Notes: generated from the letters alone by a model not told the origin. A stretch of 64,000 nucleotides of DNA from Novosphingobium sp. CECT 9465 (GCF_920987055.1 NZ_CAKLBX010000001.1:1-64000), one strand, 5' to 3'. Numbered from the stretch's first letter, positions 49,715-61,554 are shown. Numbers and translations: made by a program.

Positions 49715-51353
49715 TCTGATCGAGCAATGCAATTGCCTGTTGCTGAAGGTCATCAATTGCAAAGGGTTTGGTGAGGACGGCGATTCCGGGATCGAACGCA
49801 TTGTTTTGCAGGGCGACACGGTCGGCATATCCCGTGACGAACAGGACCGGCAGTCCGGGAATGCGTCGTCTTGCTTCGTCGGCGACCTGACGCCCATTCA
49901 GTCCGCCGGGCAGGCCGACATCGGTGACCATCAGGTCTATCTCATGATGCTGGTCGAGCATGGCAATGGCGGACGGGCCATCATGTGCTTCTACGCAGTC
50001 AAAATCCAGCAGGCCGAAAGCGTCGACCATCATCATCCTGACTGACGGTTCGTCATCGACCACCAGGATTTTCACTCCTTTGCGCGCGTATTGCACCCGA
50101 TCGACCCGTTCGAACGTGCCACTTTCGGCAGGAGCATCATGCCGGGGAAGATAGATTCGCACCCGTGTCCCGCTGCCGGGCTGTGAGCGGACCCGGACAA
50201 TGCCGTTGCTTTGGCGGGCAAAGCCATAGACCATCGACAAGCCCAGGCCAGTCCCTCGCCCGATCGGCTTTGTGGTGAAGAACGGTTCGAACACGCGGTC
50301 GATATCCTGCGGAGAGATGCCGACGCCGGTATCGCTTACCGTGATGGCCACATAGTCGCCGGGCTGCAGGCTGCGTTCGTGTGCATCGCCTTCGCCCAAG
50401 GAAATGTTGAGCGCATCGATCGTGAGCAATCCGCCCTCGGGCATTGCGTCACGCGCATTGATACAGAGATTGAGGAGGGCACTTTCAAGCTGGTTGGCAT
50501 CGACGAGGGTTGGCCACAAGCCATTATCGCAGCACGTTGTGACGGAAATTTCTGGGCCGACGGTGCGCTGCACCAGTTCAAGAAAATCGGCCAGGAGGGA
50601 ATCGATGGCGGTTGGCCGTGGCGAGAGTGTCTGGCGCCGCGAGAAAGAAAGCAGGCGATGAGTCAGGGATGCGGCGCGGCGGGCGGCACCAAGCCCTGCG
50701 GCAACATAGCGCCCGACATCTGAGAAACGTCCCTGATCGATCCGTCGCGCGATCATTTCGAAGGATCCAGTGATGCCAGCCAGCAAATTGTTGAAATCGT
50801 GGGCAAGGCCCCCGGTCAACTGGCCAACGGCCTCCATCTTCTGGGCCTGTCGCAGTGCTGCTTCTGCCTGTTCGCGCTGCAAGAGCGCATCGGCGACGCG
50901 CTGTTCGAGCGTCTCATTGAGCTGATGCAGCGCCACTTCGGCGCGTACCTTGTCCGTCACATCCTTGAACAGTACGGCGACAAGACGCTTCTCGAACGAA
51001 CCAAGCCTGAACGACGACACTTCAAGATGGCGTCCTGTGGCAACGAGTTCATTGCGAAAGCGGATCGGCTCGCCACTTTGCAGGACCTTGCCGTAAAAGG
51101 CGATCCAGTCATCCGCTTCGTCGGGCACCATATCGCGCAGGCGCTGGCCCACGACATGCGGTATCCCGGTATGCCGTTCGTAGGCGTCATTCGCGATGAC
51201 ATGCAGGTAATCGCTCAACGGCCCGTGCGGGCCATCGAGAAACTCGATGACGCAAAAGCCGTCGTCCATGTTTTCAAAAAGGAGACGGTAAATTTCGCTG
51301 TCGGCCAGTGCCGGGTGAAGCTTTGAAGGGGCTATGGGCGCGTCAGGACTCAT
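49686..51353 (-). CDS. Hybrid histidine kinase with PAS and receiver domains
   Basis: 555 residues, no TM helix, so cytoplasmic. PAS about 15-135, short coiled coil, HisKA with phospho-His near 185 in G-G-L-A-H-D-F-N-N, ATPase motifs D-T-G-V-G-I-S and G-T-G-L-G-L-S, then a C-terminal receiver with D-D-E, V-T-D-V-G-L-P and T-K-P-F. No partner regulator adjacent. Confidence 0.93.
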   Translation of the reverse strand: MSPDAPIAPSKLHPALADSEIYRLLFENMDDGFCVIEFLDGPHGPLSDYLHVIANDAYERHTGIPHVVGQRLRDMVPDEADDWIAFYGKVLQSGEPIRFRNELVATGRHLEVSSFRLGSFEKRLVAVLFKDVTDKVRAEVALHQLNETLEQRVADALLQREQAEAALRQAQKMEAVGQLTGGLAHDFNNLLAGITGSFEMIARRIDQGRFSDVGRYVAAGLGAARRAASLTHRLLSFSRRQTLSPRPTAIDSLLADFLELVQRTVGPEISVTTCCDNGLWPTLVDANQLESALLNLCINARDAMPEGGLLTIDALNISLGEGDAHERSLQPGDYVAITVSDTGVGISPQDIDRVFEPFFTTKPIGRGTGLGLSMVYGFARQSNGIVRVRSQPGSGTRVRIYLPRHDAPAESGTFERVDRVQYARKGVKILVVDDEPSVRMMMVDAFGLLDFDCVEAHDGPSAIAMLDQHHEIDLMVTDVGLPGGLNGRQVADEARRRIPGLPVLFVTGYADRVALQNNAFDPGIAVLTKPFAIDDLQQQAIALLDQIKPENPKPA

Positions 51354-51488
51354 GGGCAAGAGTCTTTGATGCGCAAGAGGTGTGCGCAAAGCAGGCAGGC
51401 AGAATCAGGGCAGCCTCGACTCATCTTACGTGAAAAGCGGTTTGCCGCAAAAGGTTCCCGGCAAAAATTCATCGCAAACTGACGAAGG

Positions 51489-51523
51489 AAGGGGCCGGAA
51501 GATTTCCCTTCCGACCCCTTTTC
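51489..51523 (-). terminator. Terminator of groESL
   Basis: On the minus strand a 13-base stem AAGGGGTCGGAAG / CTTCCGGCCCCTT, 26 bases after the groL stop. Confidence 0.75.
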
Positions 51524-51548
51524 CTGTTCGTCGTACTTGGCGCGGAAC

Positions 51549-53529
<1,981 letters not shown>

Positions 53530-53562
53530 GGGTTGCTCCCTCTTCCATGTTAAAAATGGGGC

Positions 53563-53589
53563 TTGGCACTCTCAGGCCGAGAGTGCCAG
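53563..53589. promoter_or_regulatory. CIRCE element (HrcA operator) of groESL
   Basis: TTGGCACTC, nine-base spacer, GAGTGCCAG: eight of nine bases match between arms and the known CIRCE form. It covers the likely transcription start, so HrcA binding would repress groESL until heat shock. Confidence 0.9.
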
Positions 53590-53596
53590 CGGGCGG

Positions 53597-53625
53597 GATA
53601 TGGGCGTGGTGCCATGGGCCGTCAA
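53597..53625 (-). promoter_or_regulatory. groESL promoter
   Basis: Minus strand: -35 TTGACG (53625-53620), 17-base spacer, -10 CATATC (53602-53597); CIRCE begins eight bases downstream. Confidence 0.7.
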
Positions 53626-53680
53626 TGGGGGTGCACGAGAATCTTTTCACGCCGATGAACAATTCGGCAAGGCGCACTTT

Positions 53681-55057
53681 TCAAGCGGGGAGCAGTCCCA
53701 GACCGGCCCTGCGGCTCCAGCGCCAGTGCAGCAGACCCGCGACGAAAACCAGTCCGACCAGCAGCCCGATCCATACGCCAAGCCCGCCGATGGAGGTGTT
53801 GAGGCCAAGCACGAGGGCAGTCCCGACGCCGGGCACCCAGTAGCCGAAGATGGCGATCAGCATCGGCACCCGCGTATCCTGCAGCCCGCGCAGCATGCTG
53901 GCACCCACGGCCTGTGCCCCGTCGAACAGCTGGAAAGCGGCGGCCACGACCATGTATTGCAGGGCGAGAGTGACCATGCGCGCATTTTCCGGCGCGGCAG
54001 GATCGATGTAGAGGTGCAGCAACTGGTAGGGGAACGCCAGCATGAACGCGGCCGATATCGCCATGAAGCCGATGCCGAGTTGGGTAGCCACCTTTCCTGC
54101 CAGCGCAATCGCAGCATTGTCGCGCGCACCGAAAGCGAGTCCGACGCGGATCGTGGCGGCCTGGCCCACGCCGAACGGCACCTGAAACGCGATTGCAGCA
54201 AATTGCAGCGCCACGGTGTGGGCGGCGAGTTCAACCTCGCCGATGCGACCCATCACGAAGGCCGCACCGTTGAACATGCCGGCCTCGGCGATAATCGTGC
54301 CGCAGATCGGCAGGCCGATGCGCAGCACATCGGAAAAGCGCTTCCATTCGGGCTTCCACCAGCGCCCCAGCAGGCGATACCGGTGGAGGCGGCGGTCGAA
54401 GCGGATGACCAGCGCAAAGGCGAGAAGCATGGCCGTGCTGGTGATCACGCTCGAAATGGCCGAACCCTGGAGGCCGAGTTCGGGCGCACCAAGATTGCCG
54501 AACACGAACATCCAGTTGCCGAGCGAATTGACCGCTACGGCCATGCCGGTGATTGCGGTGCCGATGCCCGGACGGCCAAGCGTGGCGACGACCGTACGCA
54601 ACAGCGCGGACATCACTGCCGGAATCGCCGCAAGGCTGAGCACGGCAAGGAAGGGCACAGCGCGGGCTATCACACCGGGATCCTGCCCGGTGAGCCGCAT
54701 CAGGGGACCACCCATCAGGCAGATTCCCATAGCCACGAATGCCGCCAGCAGCCCGGCCCATCCTGCCATGCGAACGGTGCGCCGCACTTCGCGCACGGCG
54801 TGGGCACGACTTCCGAGTTCGGCGGCAATTAACGGGGATGCCGCACCGACCAGCCCCGTCATCGACCACATCAGCAGGCCGAACAGCGATACCGAGAGTG
54901 ACGAGGCGGCCAGCGCCTCAGGCCCCAAGCGCGCGACGAACACCACATCGACTGCAAACACCGCCATCTGCAGCAGATTTGCACCAACCAGCGGTGCGGC
55001 GAGGCGGAGCATCGCGCGCAGTTCATCGGTATAACGCAAGGGCGGCTTTTCAAACAT
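53681..55057 (-). CDS. MATE family efflux transporter
   Basis: 458 residues, 12 TM helices in two related halves; A-A-P-L-V-G-A-N-L-L-Q-M at the start and P-F-G-V-G-Q-A-A-T-I-R-V-G in the second half. Drug/sodium or proton antiporter, NorM-like. Confidence 0.93.
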   Translation of the reverse strand: MFEKPPLRYTDELRAMLRLAAPLVGANLLQMAVFAVDVVFVARLGPEALAASSLSVSLFGLLMWSMTGLVGAASPLIAAELGSRAHAVREVRRTVRMAGWAGLLAAFVAMGICLMGGPLMRLTGQDPGVIARAVPFLAVLSLAAIPAVMSALLRTVVATLGRPGIGTAITGMAVAVNSLGNWMFVFGNLGAPELGLQGSAISSVITSTAMLLAFALVIRFDRRLHRYRLLGRWWKPEWKRFSDVLRIGLPICGTIIAEAGMFNGAAFVMGRIGEVELAAHTVALQFAAIAFQVPFGVGQAATIRVGLAFGARDNAAIALAGKVATQLGIGFMAISAAFMLAFPYQLLHLYIDPAAPENARMVTLALQYMVVAAAFQLFDGAQAVGASMLRGLQDTRVPMLIAIFGYWVPGVGTALVLGLNTSIGGLGVWIGLLVGLVFVAGLLHWRWSRRAGLGLLPA

Positions 55058-55209
55058 CGGAAGGGGCCATAGGGTGCTGGCGCGCGCGAGGAAAGCAGAG
55101 TTGCCGCAAATGCGACCATTCCGCCTTTCCGCAGGCCTGCACCATCACAAAACATGTCCACCGGGCGCAACAGGTTGACCGCCGGGCCAAGCGGTGACAG
55201 CGTTCGGCG

Positions 55210-56571
55210 ATGGAAGGGATGCCCGAACCGGCTTCGCGCTCACGCTCGAAACGAGCGACGCGCCATGGCCCGAACCTGTCTCGGCTGGCGGTGCGCGCCG
55301 CTACGCTGCTGCTCTTGCTGGCGGCGGTGCAAGCCCTTGCAAGCCTGCTGTTTTACAACGCCATCGACAAGGAAACGCTGCGTGAAGATCACGCGCGCCG
55401 GGTTGCCGAGTTGCTGGTGGTGAGTCAACGCATGCACGACGTGGCCCCGGAAGCGCTTGCCCGGACCATGTCGACCAGTCACCTTGAGGTTGCGCTGGCT
55501 GATGCGCCACAGGTCGCGGCTGGCCCGCAGGACGAAGCCGTTGATGAAATCCGTCGGCACATCCTGCGATGGGAGCCATCGCTGGGCGCGCAGGCGCTGG
55601 TTCTGGGGATCGAGCCTTCACGCCGCGGCTATCGCGACCTGATCGGCGCCATGCGTCTTGCTGACGGGCGCTGGCTCAACTTCCGCTCGCGCGATATCAG
55701 TTCGGGGTGACCGATCGCCCTGCGCGCCACCGTGCTGACGCTGGTGACCGCCGCGCTGGGCCTTGGCCTTGCATTGTGGTCGCTACGGATCATGACGCGG
55801 CCCTTGCGTGAATTGACCGATGCGGCCGATGCGATCGGGCAGGGACAGATCGTGCCGGTGCAGGAACGCGGGCCTGACGATTTGCGCAGTCTTGCGCGTT
55901 CGATGAATGCCATGCAGGCGCGCATCGCCGCGATGCTGGAGGAACAGGCCCGGTCTTTCGAGGCGATCAGCCACGATCTGCGCACACCATTGTCGCGCGT
56001 AACCATCGCGGCGGACCTGATCGACGATGCCGAGATCGCGGGACTCGTGCGCGACAGCACCATGGAAATGGAAGCGATGCTCATGTCGCTCCAGCAATAC
56101 CTGCGTGCGCAGCACCTTGCCGCCGAGCCGGAGACGGTCGACCTGGGGCTTGCGGTTGGCGATCTGCTGGGCGGTGTCTTTCCGGGGCAGGCCAGGCTGA
56201 CGGTTGCGCCCGATGCCATTGTTCAGACCTATCGGGAGCCGCTGCTGCTGGTCGTGCGGGCGCTGGTAGAAAATGCCATTCACTATGCGGGGTTGGCCGA
56301 TGTCGATGTCGTGCCGGACGCGGAAGGGTGCTGGACAATCACCGTCGAGGACACCGGTCCCGGTATTCCCGAAGACCAGTTCGAACGGATACTGGCACCA
56401 TTCTATCGCATCGACGAAGCGCGGGCGCGTGATACGGCGGGATTTGGTCTGGGCATCCCGACCGCGCACCGGCTGTTGCAGCGGTTCGGTGGCGCGCTGT
56501 CGTTTGCCCGCGCTGAAAGCGGGGGTTTGCGGGTGACGGTATCCGTACCGATAGCGCCAGCGGCGGCATGA
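55210..56571 (+). pseudogene. Sensor histidine kinase interrupted by an in-frame TGA
   Basis: Bases 55210-55707 encode an N-terminal TM helix and periplasmic domain; TGA at 55708-55710 is followed in the same frame by a second TM helix, HAMP, phospho-His in A-I-S-H-D-L-R-T-P-L, and ATPase motifs N-A-I-H-Y, D-T-G-P-G-I-P and G-F-G-L-G-I-P. All kinase motifs are intact, so a single TGG-to-TGA change or a sequencing error explains it. GTG 55732 could restart a short soluble-side product. No partner regulator is adjacent. Confidence 0.85.
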
Positions 56572-56578
56572 TCAGGCG

Positions 56579-57037
56579 TCATGCCGCGGTGGCCGTGGCC
56601 AGTGCCTTGCGTCGGCGGGGCGGAACGTCGTTGCTGGTCGCGCGCAATTCGTGCAGCCGCGCCTCGGCCTTTTTCAGGGCATCGGCCACTTTCTCGTCAG
56701 CCACTGCGGAAATGCACTCGTAATCCTCGATGATGCTGCGCACCGCCTGCGTGGTGCGCTTGTAGGCGCTTTGATAGGCATCGCAGTTAAGGCCACGGTG
56801 GAGGGCGACTGCCGCCGCGCCGATGAAGCTGAACATCGGCACAAGCGCGGAATCGGCCGGCAGGTCAGCCAGCGAGAATGATCCGGCCGCCACCGGAAAG
56901 ACGATGCTGATGATTTGCAGTGGCCAGCTGCCGATGCGGACCATGATCAGCCAGCGGCGCAGGCTGCGGTCCTCATGTTCGAGCTGTTCGACCCTGCTTG
57001 CGGCAAATTGGCGATAGCGTTCGATATCGGCTGGCAC
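56579..57037 (-). CDS. Two-helix membrane protein of unknown function
   Basis: 152 residues: soluble start, TM about 36-56 (I-I-S-I-V-F-P-V-A-A-G-S-F) and about 65-84, then a charged helical tail. The two-helix layout with helical tail recalls SLATT/DUF4231 proteins, but no motif proves it. GTG 57037 has a strong GAGGGGGG site. Convergent with the broken kinase. Confidence 0.7.
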   Translation of the reverse strand: MPADIERYRQFAASRVEQLEHEDRSLRRWLIMVRIGSWPLQIISIVFPVAAGSFSLADLPADSALVPMFSFIGAAAVALHRGLNCDAYQSAYKRTTQAVRSIIEDYECISAVADEKVADALKKAEARLHELRATSNDVPPRRRKALATATAA

Positions 57038-57098
57038 TGGTTCCCCCCTCTGGTTTCCCAAGCGGGACAATGTCGCAGCATGTACGTGCCGACAAACG

Positions 57099-57126
57099 AA
57101 AAAGGCGGAGCCGAAGCCCCGCCTTT
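57099..57126 (-). terminator. Terminator of rplJL
   Basis: Minus strand: AAGGCGGGGC-TTCG-GCTCCGCCTT followed by TTTCG, a classic tetraloop terminator. Confidence 0.85.
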
Positions 57127-57190
57127 CCCATCCGCGAATGCTTCAAGACACCCGCGAAACTTGTAAAGAAGATTACTGGATTTCGCCAGA

Positions 57191-57562
57191 TTACTTGATT
57201 TCGACGGTGCCGCCGGCTTCTTCGATCTTCTTCTTGATGTCTTCGGCTTCAGCCTTCGACACGCCTTCCTTGACAGCCTTGGGAGCCGCTTCGACAAGCG
57301 CCTTGGCTTCGGTCAGGCCGAGCTGCGTGATCGCGCGGACTTCCTTGATGACCTGGATCTTCTTGCCACCGTCGCCGGTGAGGATCACGTCAAATTCGGT
57401 CTTTTCTTCAGCAGCTTCAGCGGGAGCTGCAGCAGGACCGGCAACGGCAACGGCAGCAGCGGCGGAAACGCCCCATGCTTCTTCGAGAGCCTTGGCAAGG
57501 TCAGCGGCTTCAAGAACGGTCAGCTTCGACAGTTCGGCAACGAGATTGGCGATGTCAGCCAT
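57191..57562 (-). CDS. rplL: Ribosomal protein L7/L12
   Basis: 123 residues; N-terminal dimer domain, Ala-rich hinge about 34-50, C-terminal domain with E-K-T-E-F-D-V-I-L and K-I-Q-V-I-K-E-V-R. Binds translation factors. Confidence 0.97.
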   Translation of the reverse strand: MADIANLVAELSKLTVLEAADLAKALEEAWGVSAAAAVAVAGPAAAPAEAAEEKTEFDVILTGDGGKKIQVIKEVRAITQLGLTEAKALVEAAPKAVKEGVSKAEAEDIKKKIEEAGGTVEIK

Positions 57563-57625
57563 GATATATCACTCCTGATTTGTTGGTGTCCGACGGCGTG
57601 GCCGTCGGCGGGAAATCGAACAGTC

Positions 57626-58138
57626 TTATGCGGCTTCCTTGGCGTAGGCGCCGAAGACGCGGGCCAGCTTGGCTGCCGGAGCAGTCGTGAGCTGGGCGAT
57701 CTTCGTGGCCGGAGCTTGGATGAGGCCGATGAGCGTGCCGCGCAGTTCATCGAGGCTGGGCATGGAGGCGAGCGCCTTGACCCCGGCTTCGTTGAGAACC
57801 TGCGAACCCATTGCACCACCGACGATTTCGATCTTGTCGGTGGTCTTGGCGAACTCGACCACTGCCTTGGCGGCAGCAACCGGATCGACGGACGCCGCGA
57901 TTGCGGTAGGCCCGGTGAAGAAATCACCCAGACCTTCGTAATCGGTGCCCGCGACGGCAAGCTTGGCAAGACTGTTCTTCGCAACCTTGTAGGTGGCACC
58001 CGCTTCACGGATCTTGTTGCGCAGGACGGTGGACTGGGCCACCGTCATGCCGAGATTGCGGGTGATGACCACCGCGCCGGCCTCGGAAAAGACGCCGTTA
58101 AGGAATGCGACCGATTCGGCTTTCTGCGAACGATCCAT
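57626..58138 (-). CDS. rplJ: Ribosomal protein L10
   Basis: 170 residues; M-D-R-S-Q-K, then T-V-A-Q-S-T-V-L-R and K-V-A-K-N-S-L-A. Anchors L12 on the ribosome. AAGGAG precedes the ATG. rplKA is not upstream, and rpoB is not downstream. Confidence 0.96.
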   Translation of the reverse strand: MDRSQKAESVAFLNGVFSEAGAVVITRNLGMTVAQSTVLRNKIREAGATYKVAKNSLAKLAVAGTDYEGLGDFFTGPTAIAASVDPVAAAKAVVEFAKTTDKIEIVGGAMGSQVLNEAGVKALASMPSLDELRGTLIGLIQAPATKIAQLTTAPAAKLARVFGAYAKEAA

Positions 58139-58330
58139 GCCTAACTCCTTCACAAATGACCGGGCAGGTTGCCCTGCACGGTCGGCTACGTTTGTCGGTG
58201 CTCCGAAAAGAGCACCGGCGAGTCCGTTGACAAGGGAAGGAGATGCGCCCGGAAACGAAAGTCCGTTAGCGCAAACGACACCACGGTCCATATCAGGAGC
58301 GAAGGGTCAGAAACTCTTTTCCCCGCCTAG
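58139..58330 (-). promoter_or_regulatory. Leader RNA of rplJL, probable L10 autoregulatory leader
   Basis: About 190 bases from the predicted promoter to rplJ with a GGTGCTC / GGAGCACC hairpin at 58197-58216 and a GCAGG / CCTGC hairpin nearer the gene. L10 represses its own operon through such a leader in many bacteria; the fit here is by position and structure only. Confidence 0.5.
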
Positions 58331-58337
58331 GTTGGAC

Positions 58338-58366
58338 ATTAAGTGCAGGCAGTTCCCGCACGCCAA
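58338..58366 (-). promoter_or_regulatory. Candidate rplJL promoter
   Basis: Minus strand: TTGGCG, 17-base spacer, CTTAAT. Confidence 0.45.
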
Positions 58367-58396
58367 CTGTCTCGGACGGATGAGCGGCAAGGCCAT

Positions 58397-58421
58397 AAGG
58401 CCCACCGGTCGGGCGGGCCTT
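58397..58421 (-). terminator. Possible terminator of the HTH/DUF2975 operon
   Basis: AAGGCCCGCC / GGTGGGCCTT stem with one G-T pair; no long T-run. Confidence 0.5.
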
Positions 58422-58449
58422 TCGGAGATTCGCGGCGCGAAGTCAAGCA

Positions 58450-58689
58450 TTACCGGGCATCGGCGCCTTCTGCATCATATCCGAGCACGTCGCCGGGCTG
58501 GCAATCGAGTTCGCGACAGATCGCCTCAAGGGTAGAGAAGCGTATGGCCTTGGCCTTGCCGGTCTTGAGAATGGACACATTGGCGAGCGTGAGATCGATC
58601 CGCTCGGCCAGTTCGGTCAGCGTCATGCGGCGGGCGTGCAGCAGATCATCGAGCTTGACGACGATTCTGGACTGGGTTTCGGGCGGCAT
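58450..58689 (-). CDS. Small XRE-type HTH regulator
   Basis: 79 residues, almost all one Cro/CI-type domain: M-T-L-T-E-L-A-E-R-I-D-L-T-L-A-N-V-S, then F-S-T-L-E-A-I-C-R-E-L-D-C-Q-P-G-D-V-L. YozG-like. Start overlaps the DUF2975 stop (TGATG), so coupled; likely controls its own operon. Confidence 0.9.
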   Translation of the reverse strand: MPPETQSRIVVKLDDLLHARRMTLTELAERIDLTLANVSILKTGKAKAIRFSTLEAICRELDCQPGDVLGYDAEGADAR

Positions 58690-59219
58690 CACACGGTCCC
58701 TTCCAGGTCTTCGCGCATTTTCGCGCCAGTCTTGAACACGCGGGCAAGGATGAACAGGACGAGAGCGAGCAGCAGGCCGTTGGCCGAGCCGTCGACAGTG
58801 ACTTGCATGTCGCCCGACTTCTCCATCGCGTTCTCGATCCATGATGCGTTGGCAGCGATCGGTATGGAGACAAGTTGCATGGCGAGCGCCAGCCATGCCA
58901 TCGCCCTGAGGCGACCTGCGTTGTCGGGAATGAATGGATCACCCTGTTCAACGGTAAGCACGATGGCGCGCAGGTTTTCGGCGAAGCGGTAGGACAGCAT
59001 CAGCAGCCCGGCGATCAGCGGCAACAGCAGCAGAATGGCCCAGAAGGCTTGTGCGGGGGCACCGTTTTCAAGCAGCTTGGCGGTGACCAGGCCGTTCATG
59101 ACGATGATCGCGACGGTGCCGATGCCCAGCGAGATGATGCCAATGACGAAAACGATCATGGTGAACGTCAACAGCGCCTTGGCAATGCCGAGCAGCGGGT
59201 CTGTACGGAAATTGGACAT
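58689..59219 (-). CDS. DUF2975 membrane protein
   Basis: 176 residues, four TM helices; G-D-P-F-I-P-D-N-A-G-R-L-R segment between helices 2 and 3 is typical. Commonly paired with a small HTH protein as here. Function unknown. Confidence 0.9.
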   Translation of the reverse strand: MSNFRTDPLLGIAKALLTFTMIVFVIGIISLGIGTVAIIVMNGLVTAKLLENGAPAQAFWAILLLLPLIAGLLMLSYRFAENLRAIVLTVEQGDPFIPDNAGRLRAMAWLALAMQLVSIPIAANASWIENAMEKSGDMQVTVDGSANGLLLALVLFILARVFKTGAKMREDLEGTV

Positions 59220-59233
59220 GGCTGATCTTCCTT

Positions 59234-59386
59234 TCAGGCCGCGAGCGGGAGCGCATAGGAGGCTGCAACCGAACCTTGTGCAGAGGCGAGCGGACCGCGC
59301 GCCGCATCGACCACAGGCTGCCACACCGTTGCGGCCAGCAGCAGCGGCACAATCGCCACGGCAGTTCGATGGAAGGGGCGGGTCAT
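59234..59386 (-). CDS. 50-residue exported or membrane peptide
   Basis: Starts MTRPFHRTAVAIVPLLLAAT, a basic plus hydrophobic segment like a signal or TM helix, then about 25 polar residues. GGAGA eight bases before ATG supports translation. First gene before DUF2975, 14 bases away. Confidence 0.6.
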   Translation of the reverse strand: MTRPFHRTAVAIVPLLLAATVWQPVVDAARGPLASAQGSVAASYALPLAA

Positions 59387-59409
59387 TGATCGTTCTCCGA
59401 TATGGGATA

Positions 59410-59470
59410 TATTGAAATTCAATAATCTCGATTCGCCTTATCGTCAATCAATAATATCGAAAAACGATAT
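59410..59470 (-). promoter_or_regulatory. Promoter and operator region of the HTH/DUF2975 operon
   Basis: Minus strand TTGACG, 17-base spacer, TATTGA. A perfect 15-base palindrome TATTGAAATTCAATA (59410-59424) covers the -10; a second inverted repeat ATATCG/CGATAT lies at 59454-59470. ATTATTGA occurs twice. Likely sites for the operon's own HTH protein. Confidence 0.5.
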
Positions 59471-59586
59471 GTGGCGGGTTGCCGACGATGTGTTCCTGCG
59501 CACATCATGCAAGTTTCGATTGACGAAGCATGGCGGTTGCTAATCTCCTCCTCCTGTCGGTTGACCGCTTTGGGAGGGGTGAGCAC

Positions 59587-60678
59587 GTGGGGTGTTTCAA
59601 AAGCGCATTGGCGGGACTGGCCGTGGCCTGCCTGTCTGCCGGGCCTGCGCAGGCCCAGTCGGTCACCGCCGATGGCCCTGTTTCCGCAGATCGGGCGATG
59701 ATCGATCTGTTGAAAGATCGCCTGCGCAAACTTCCATCTGCGCTGGATCGCCGCTTTGTTGAAGTGCCCGTCAGCGATGTGTTTTTCCCTGTCGATGCCT
59801 TGCCAGACCAGGCAGCCGAGCTGCGCAAGATGGGTTATGCGTCGATCAGGGATCACCCGCGTCTGGTGGCCAGGATTGAAGAAGGTTTCCTCAAGCAGAT
59901 TCCAGACGATTATGACGATCTGCCCCGTGAAGAGACCGATCACCTGCGGGTCCTCTATCTGCGGACGTGCAGCCTTCGTGGCTTGATGGATGAAGCTGAG
60001 AACCAGTTCAGCGGCGATGCCGTGGCCTATGGCGATATCAAGGCATGGCAGATTGAACAGGCAAACTTTGAATTGGCGCTCGAAGCCGCCTTCAAGGCGC
60101 CTTTGGCCGAAGAGGATCAGGTAATGCTGGCGGGGGAGAGCAACAGATATCTTGACGGTGGTGTCGCTGATGAAGACCTGCGTAAAATCAATCGCGCCAT
60201 CGTACGCGCGCTGACCGAGGAAGAGGCGACAGAGGATGGTGAATTGCCTGTCCTGATCCTGCGCGGTCCTTGTATCGATGATTTCGAGCAGGAAACTACG
60301 GCGTTTCCTGGGGTGTCCACACCATTGCTGCCGCCGCCTCCACCGCCTCCACCGCCTCCGCCGCCGGCTTACGCCCCACAAAAGTACTTTGCGGTCGCAT
60401 GGCCGGCCGGCGCATCGCAAGTGCTTGTCGGGCGCGGCATGGAAGGCCTGCTGTGCAGCCGACGCAACCTTGCATGGGAAAGCACGGCTTGCGGTTTCAA
60501 GCCTGCGGGAAACAAGGCCGCGCTGGCGCTGAGGAGGCACGGGCGCCATGTCTATGTAGCCAAGATCGGATCGCAATGGGCGAAGGGGCAGTTTGATGTA
60601 AACAGCGCGGTGCTGTTCGAACTGCCGTTGACTCCGGGAGAATCGCCGCCCGTCGTGACATTGACTCCAGCCCCCTGA
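59587..60678 (+). CDS. Exported protein of unknown function with polyproline linker
   Basis: 363 residues from GTG 59587, which has GGGAGGGG upstream. Signal peptide ending A-Q-A-Q; helical acidic domain about 25-240; 12 consecutive prolines near 255; a C-terminal domain of about 100 residues with paired Cys. No family recognised. Confidence 0.7.
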   Translation: MGCFKSALAGLAVACLSAGPAQAQSVTADGPVSADRAMIDLLKDRLRKLPSALDRRFVEVPVSDVFFPVDALPDQAAELRKMGYASIRDHPRLVARIEEGFLKQIPDDYDDLPREETDHLRVLYLRTCSLRGLMDEAENQFSGDAVAYGDIKAWQIEQANFELALEAAFKAPLAEEDQVMLAGESNRYLDGGVADEDLRKINRAIVRALTEEEATEDGELPVLILRGPCIDDFEQETTAFPGVSTPLLPPPPPPPPPPPPAYAPQKYFAVAWPAGASQVLVGRGMEGLLCSRRNLAWESTACGFKPAGNKAALALRRHGRHVYVAKIGSQWAKGQFDVNSAVLFELPLTPGESPPVVTLTPAP

Positions 60679-60694
60679 AAAGCCGAGGCACCCG

Positions 60695-61399
60695 ATGGAA
60701 AACTTCAATGCATTCGTCGAGCGGATAGGATCGGTATGGGCGCTGGTCCTTGCGGGGGGCGCATTTGCGCCGGTGCTTGCAGCGCTGTCGGGCTTTGCCC
60801 CTACGTCTGAAAGCTATGCCGCCGTCAACATAGCGATGATCTGTGCACTGCTGGTGCTGGTCGTGCTGTGCAACGTGTGGGTGTTCGGTCAGCGGCTGAA
60901 AGCGCGCACCGCTCGCATGGTATTTGCCGCCCTGACTGTGGTCAGTCTGGTCCTTCTGGGCTTTTACACCATCGATCTGATGCAGTTCCAGATCGTTCAC
61001 GGCGATCAGGCAATCATCGGTGGCTGTGGTTGGACCGACGAAGCGATCGCCATCGCAAATGACATGAAGCGGTCGGCGGCCGATCAGTGTCCGGGAGATG
61101 TGGAGTGGCTGCTGGAGCAAGCGGCCCTGCCAAAAGAGATATGGAAGCGGGCGGCGTTGCAGGCAAATGAAGTCCGGCTCCTGGCGTTATGGGCGGGCCT
61201 GACGCTGGCGTGGTCGGCCCTGGTCGCATTCTTCGCCCTGGCATTTCTCAAGCCCGCGCGCGCGGGCTTGAGTTTGACAGTTCGGCTTTTGACAACGCGA
61301 GGCATCGCCTCTATAGACACCCAACGCCCTCGCTTCGAGCAAGGCTTTCCCATGCGCAGGGGACGGCCACGGAAGGAAGCGATCGGGCAATTCATCTGA
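60695..61399 (+). CDS. Membrane protein of unknown function
   Basis: 234 residues, about four TM helices (about 14-33, 45-65, 72-93, 160-183). The last 45 residues are basic and overlap a palindrome and the rpoB promoter. 16 bases after the polyproline gene. No family recognised. Confidence 0.65.
   Translation: MENFNAFVERIGSVWALVLAGGAFAPVLAALSGFAPTSESYAAVNIAMICALLVLVVLCNVWVFGQRLKARTARMVFAALTVVSLVLLGFYTIDLMQFQIVHGDQAIIGGCGWTDEAIAIANDMKRSAADQCPGDVEWLLEQAALPKEIWKRAALQANEVRLLALWAGLTLAWSALVAFFALAFLKPARAGLSLTVRLLTTRGIASIDTQRPRFEQGFPMRRGRPRKEAIGQFI
61248..61273. repeat. 26-base perfect palindrome inside the reading frame
   Basis: Half-site CTCAAGCCCGCGC. Would form a strong hairpin in RNA just before the rpoB promoter; only a short T-run follows. 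Confidence 0.85.
61290..61318 (+). promoter_or_regulatory. Strong sigma-70 promoter, probably for rpoB
   Basis: TTGACA (61290-61295), 17-base spacer, TATAGA (61313-61318). Gives a leader of about 230 bases before rpoB. Confidence 0.75.
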
Positions 61400-61554
61400 C
61401 GCGAAAGGCTGCGGGCCATGGCTTCCGTTTTCGGAAAATCATGCGCTGGGCGGCCTTTTATCGTTTGATGGTGCCACTCGCTGCGCGTGGCAGATTTCCG
61501 CCGGTTTCCGGCCCGGTTGTTCCGGCAATTACTTGAAAGAGGCTCGTAACCTTC

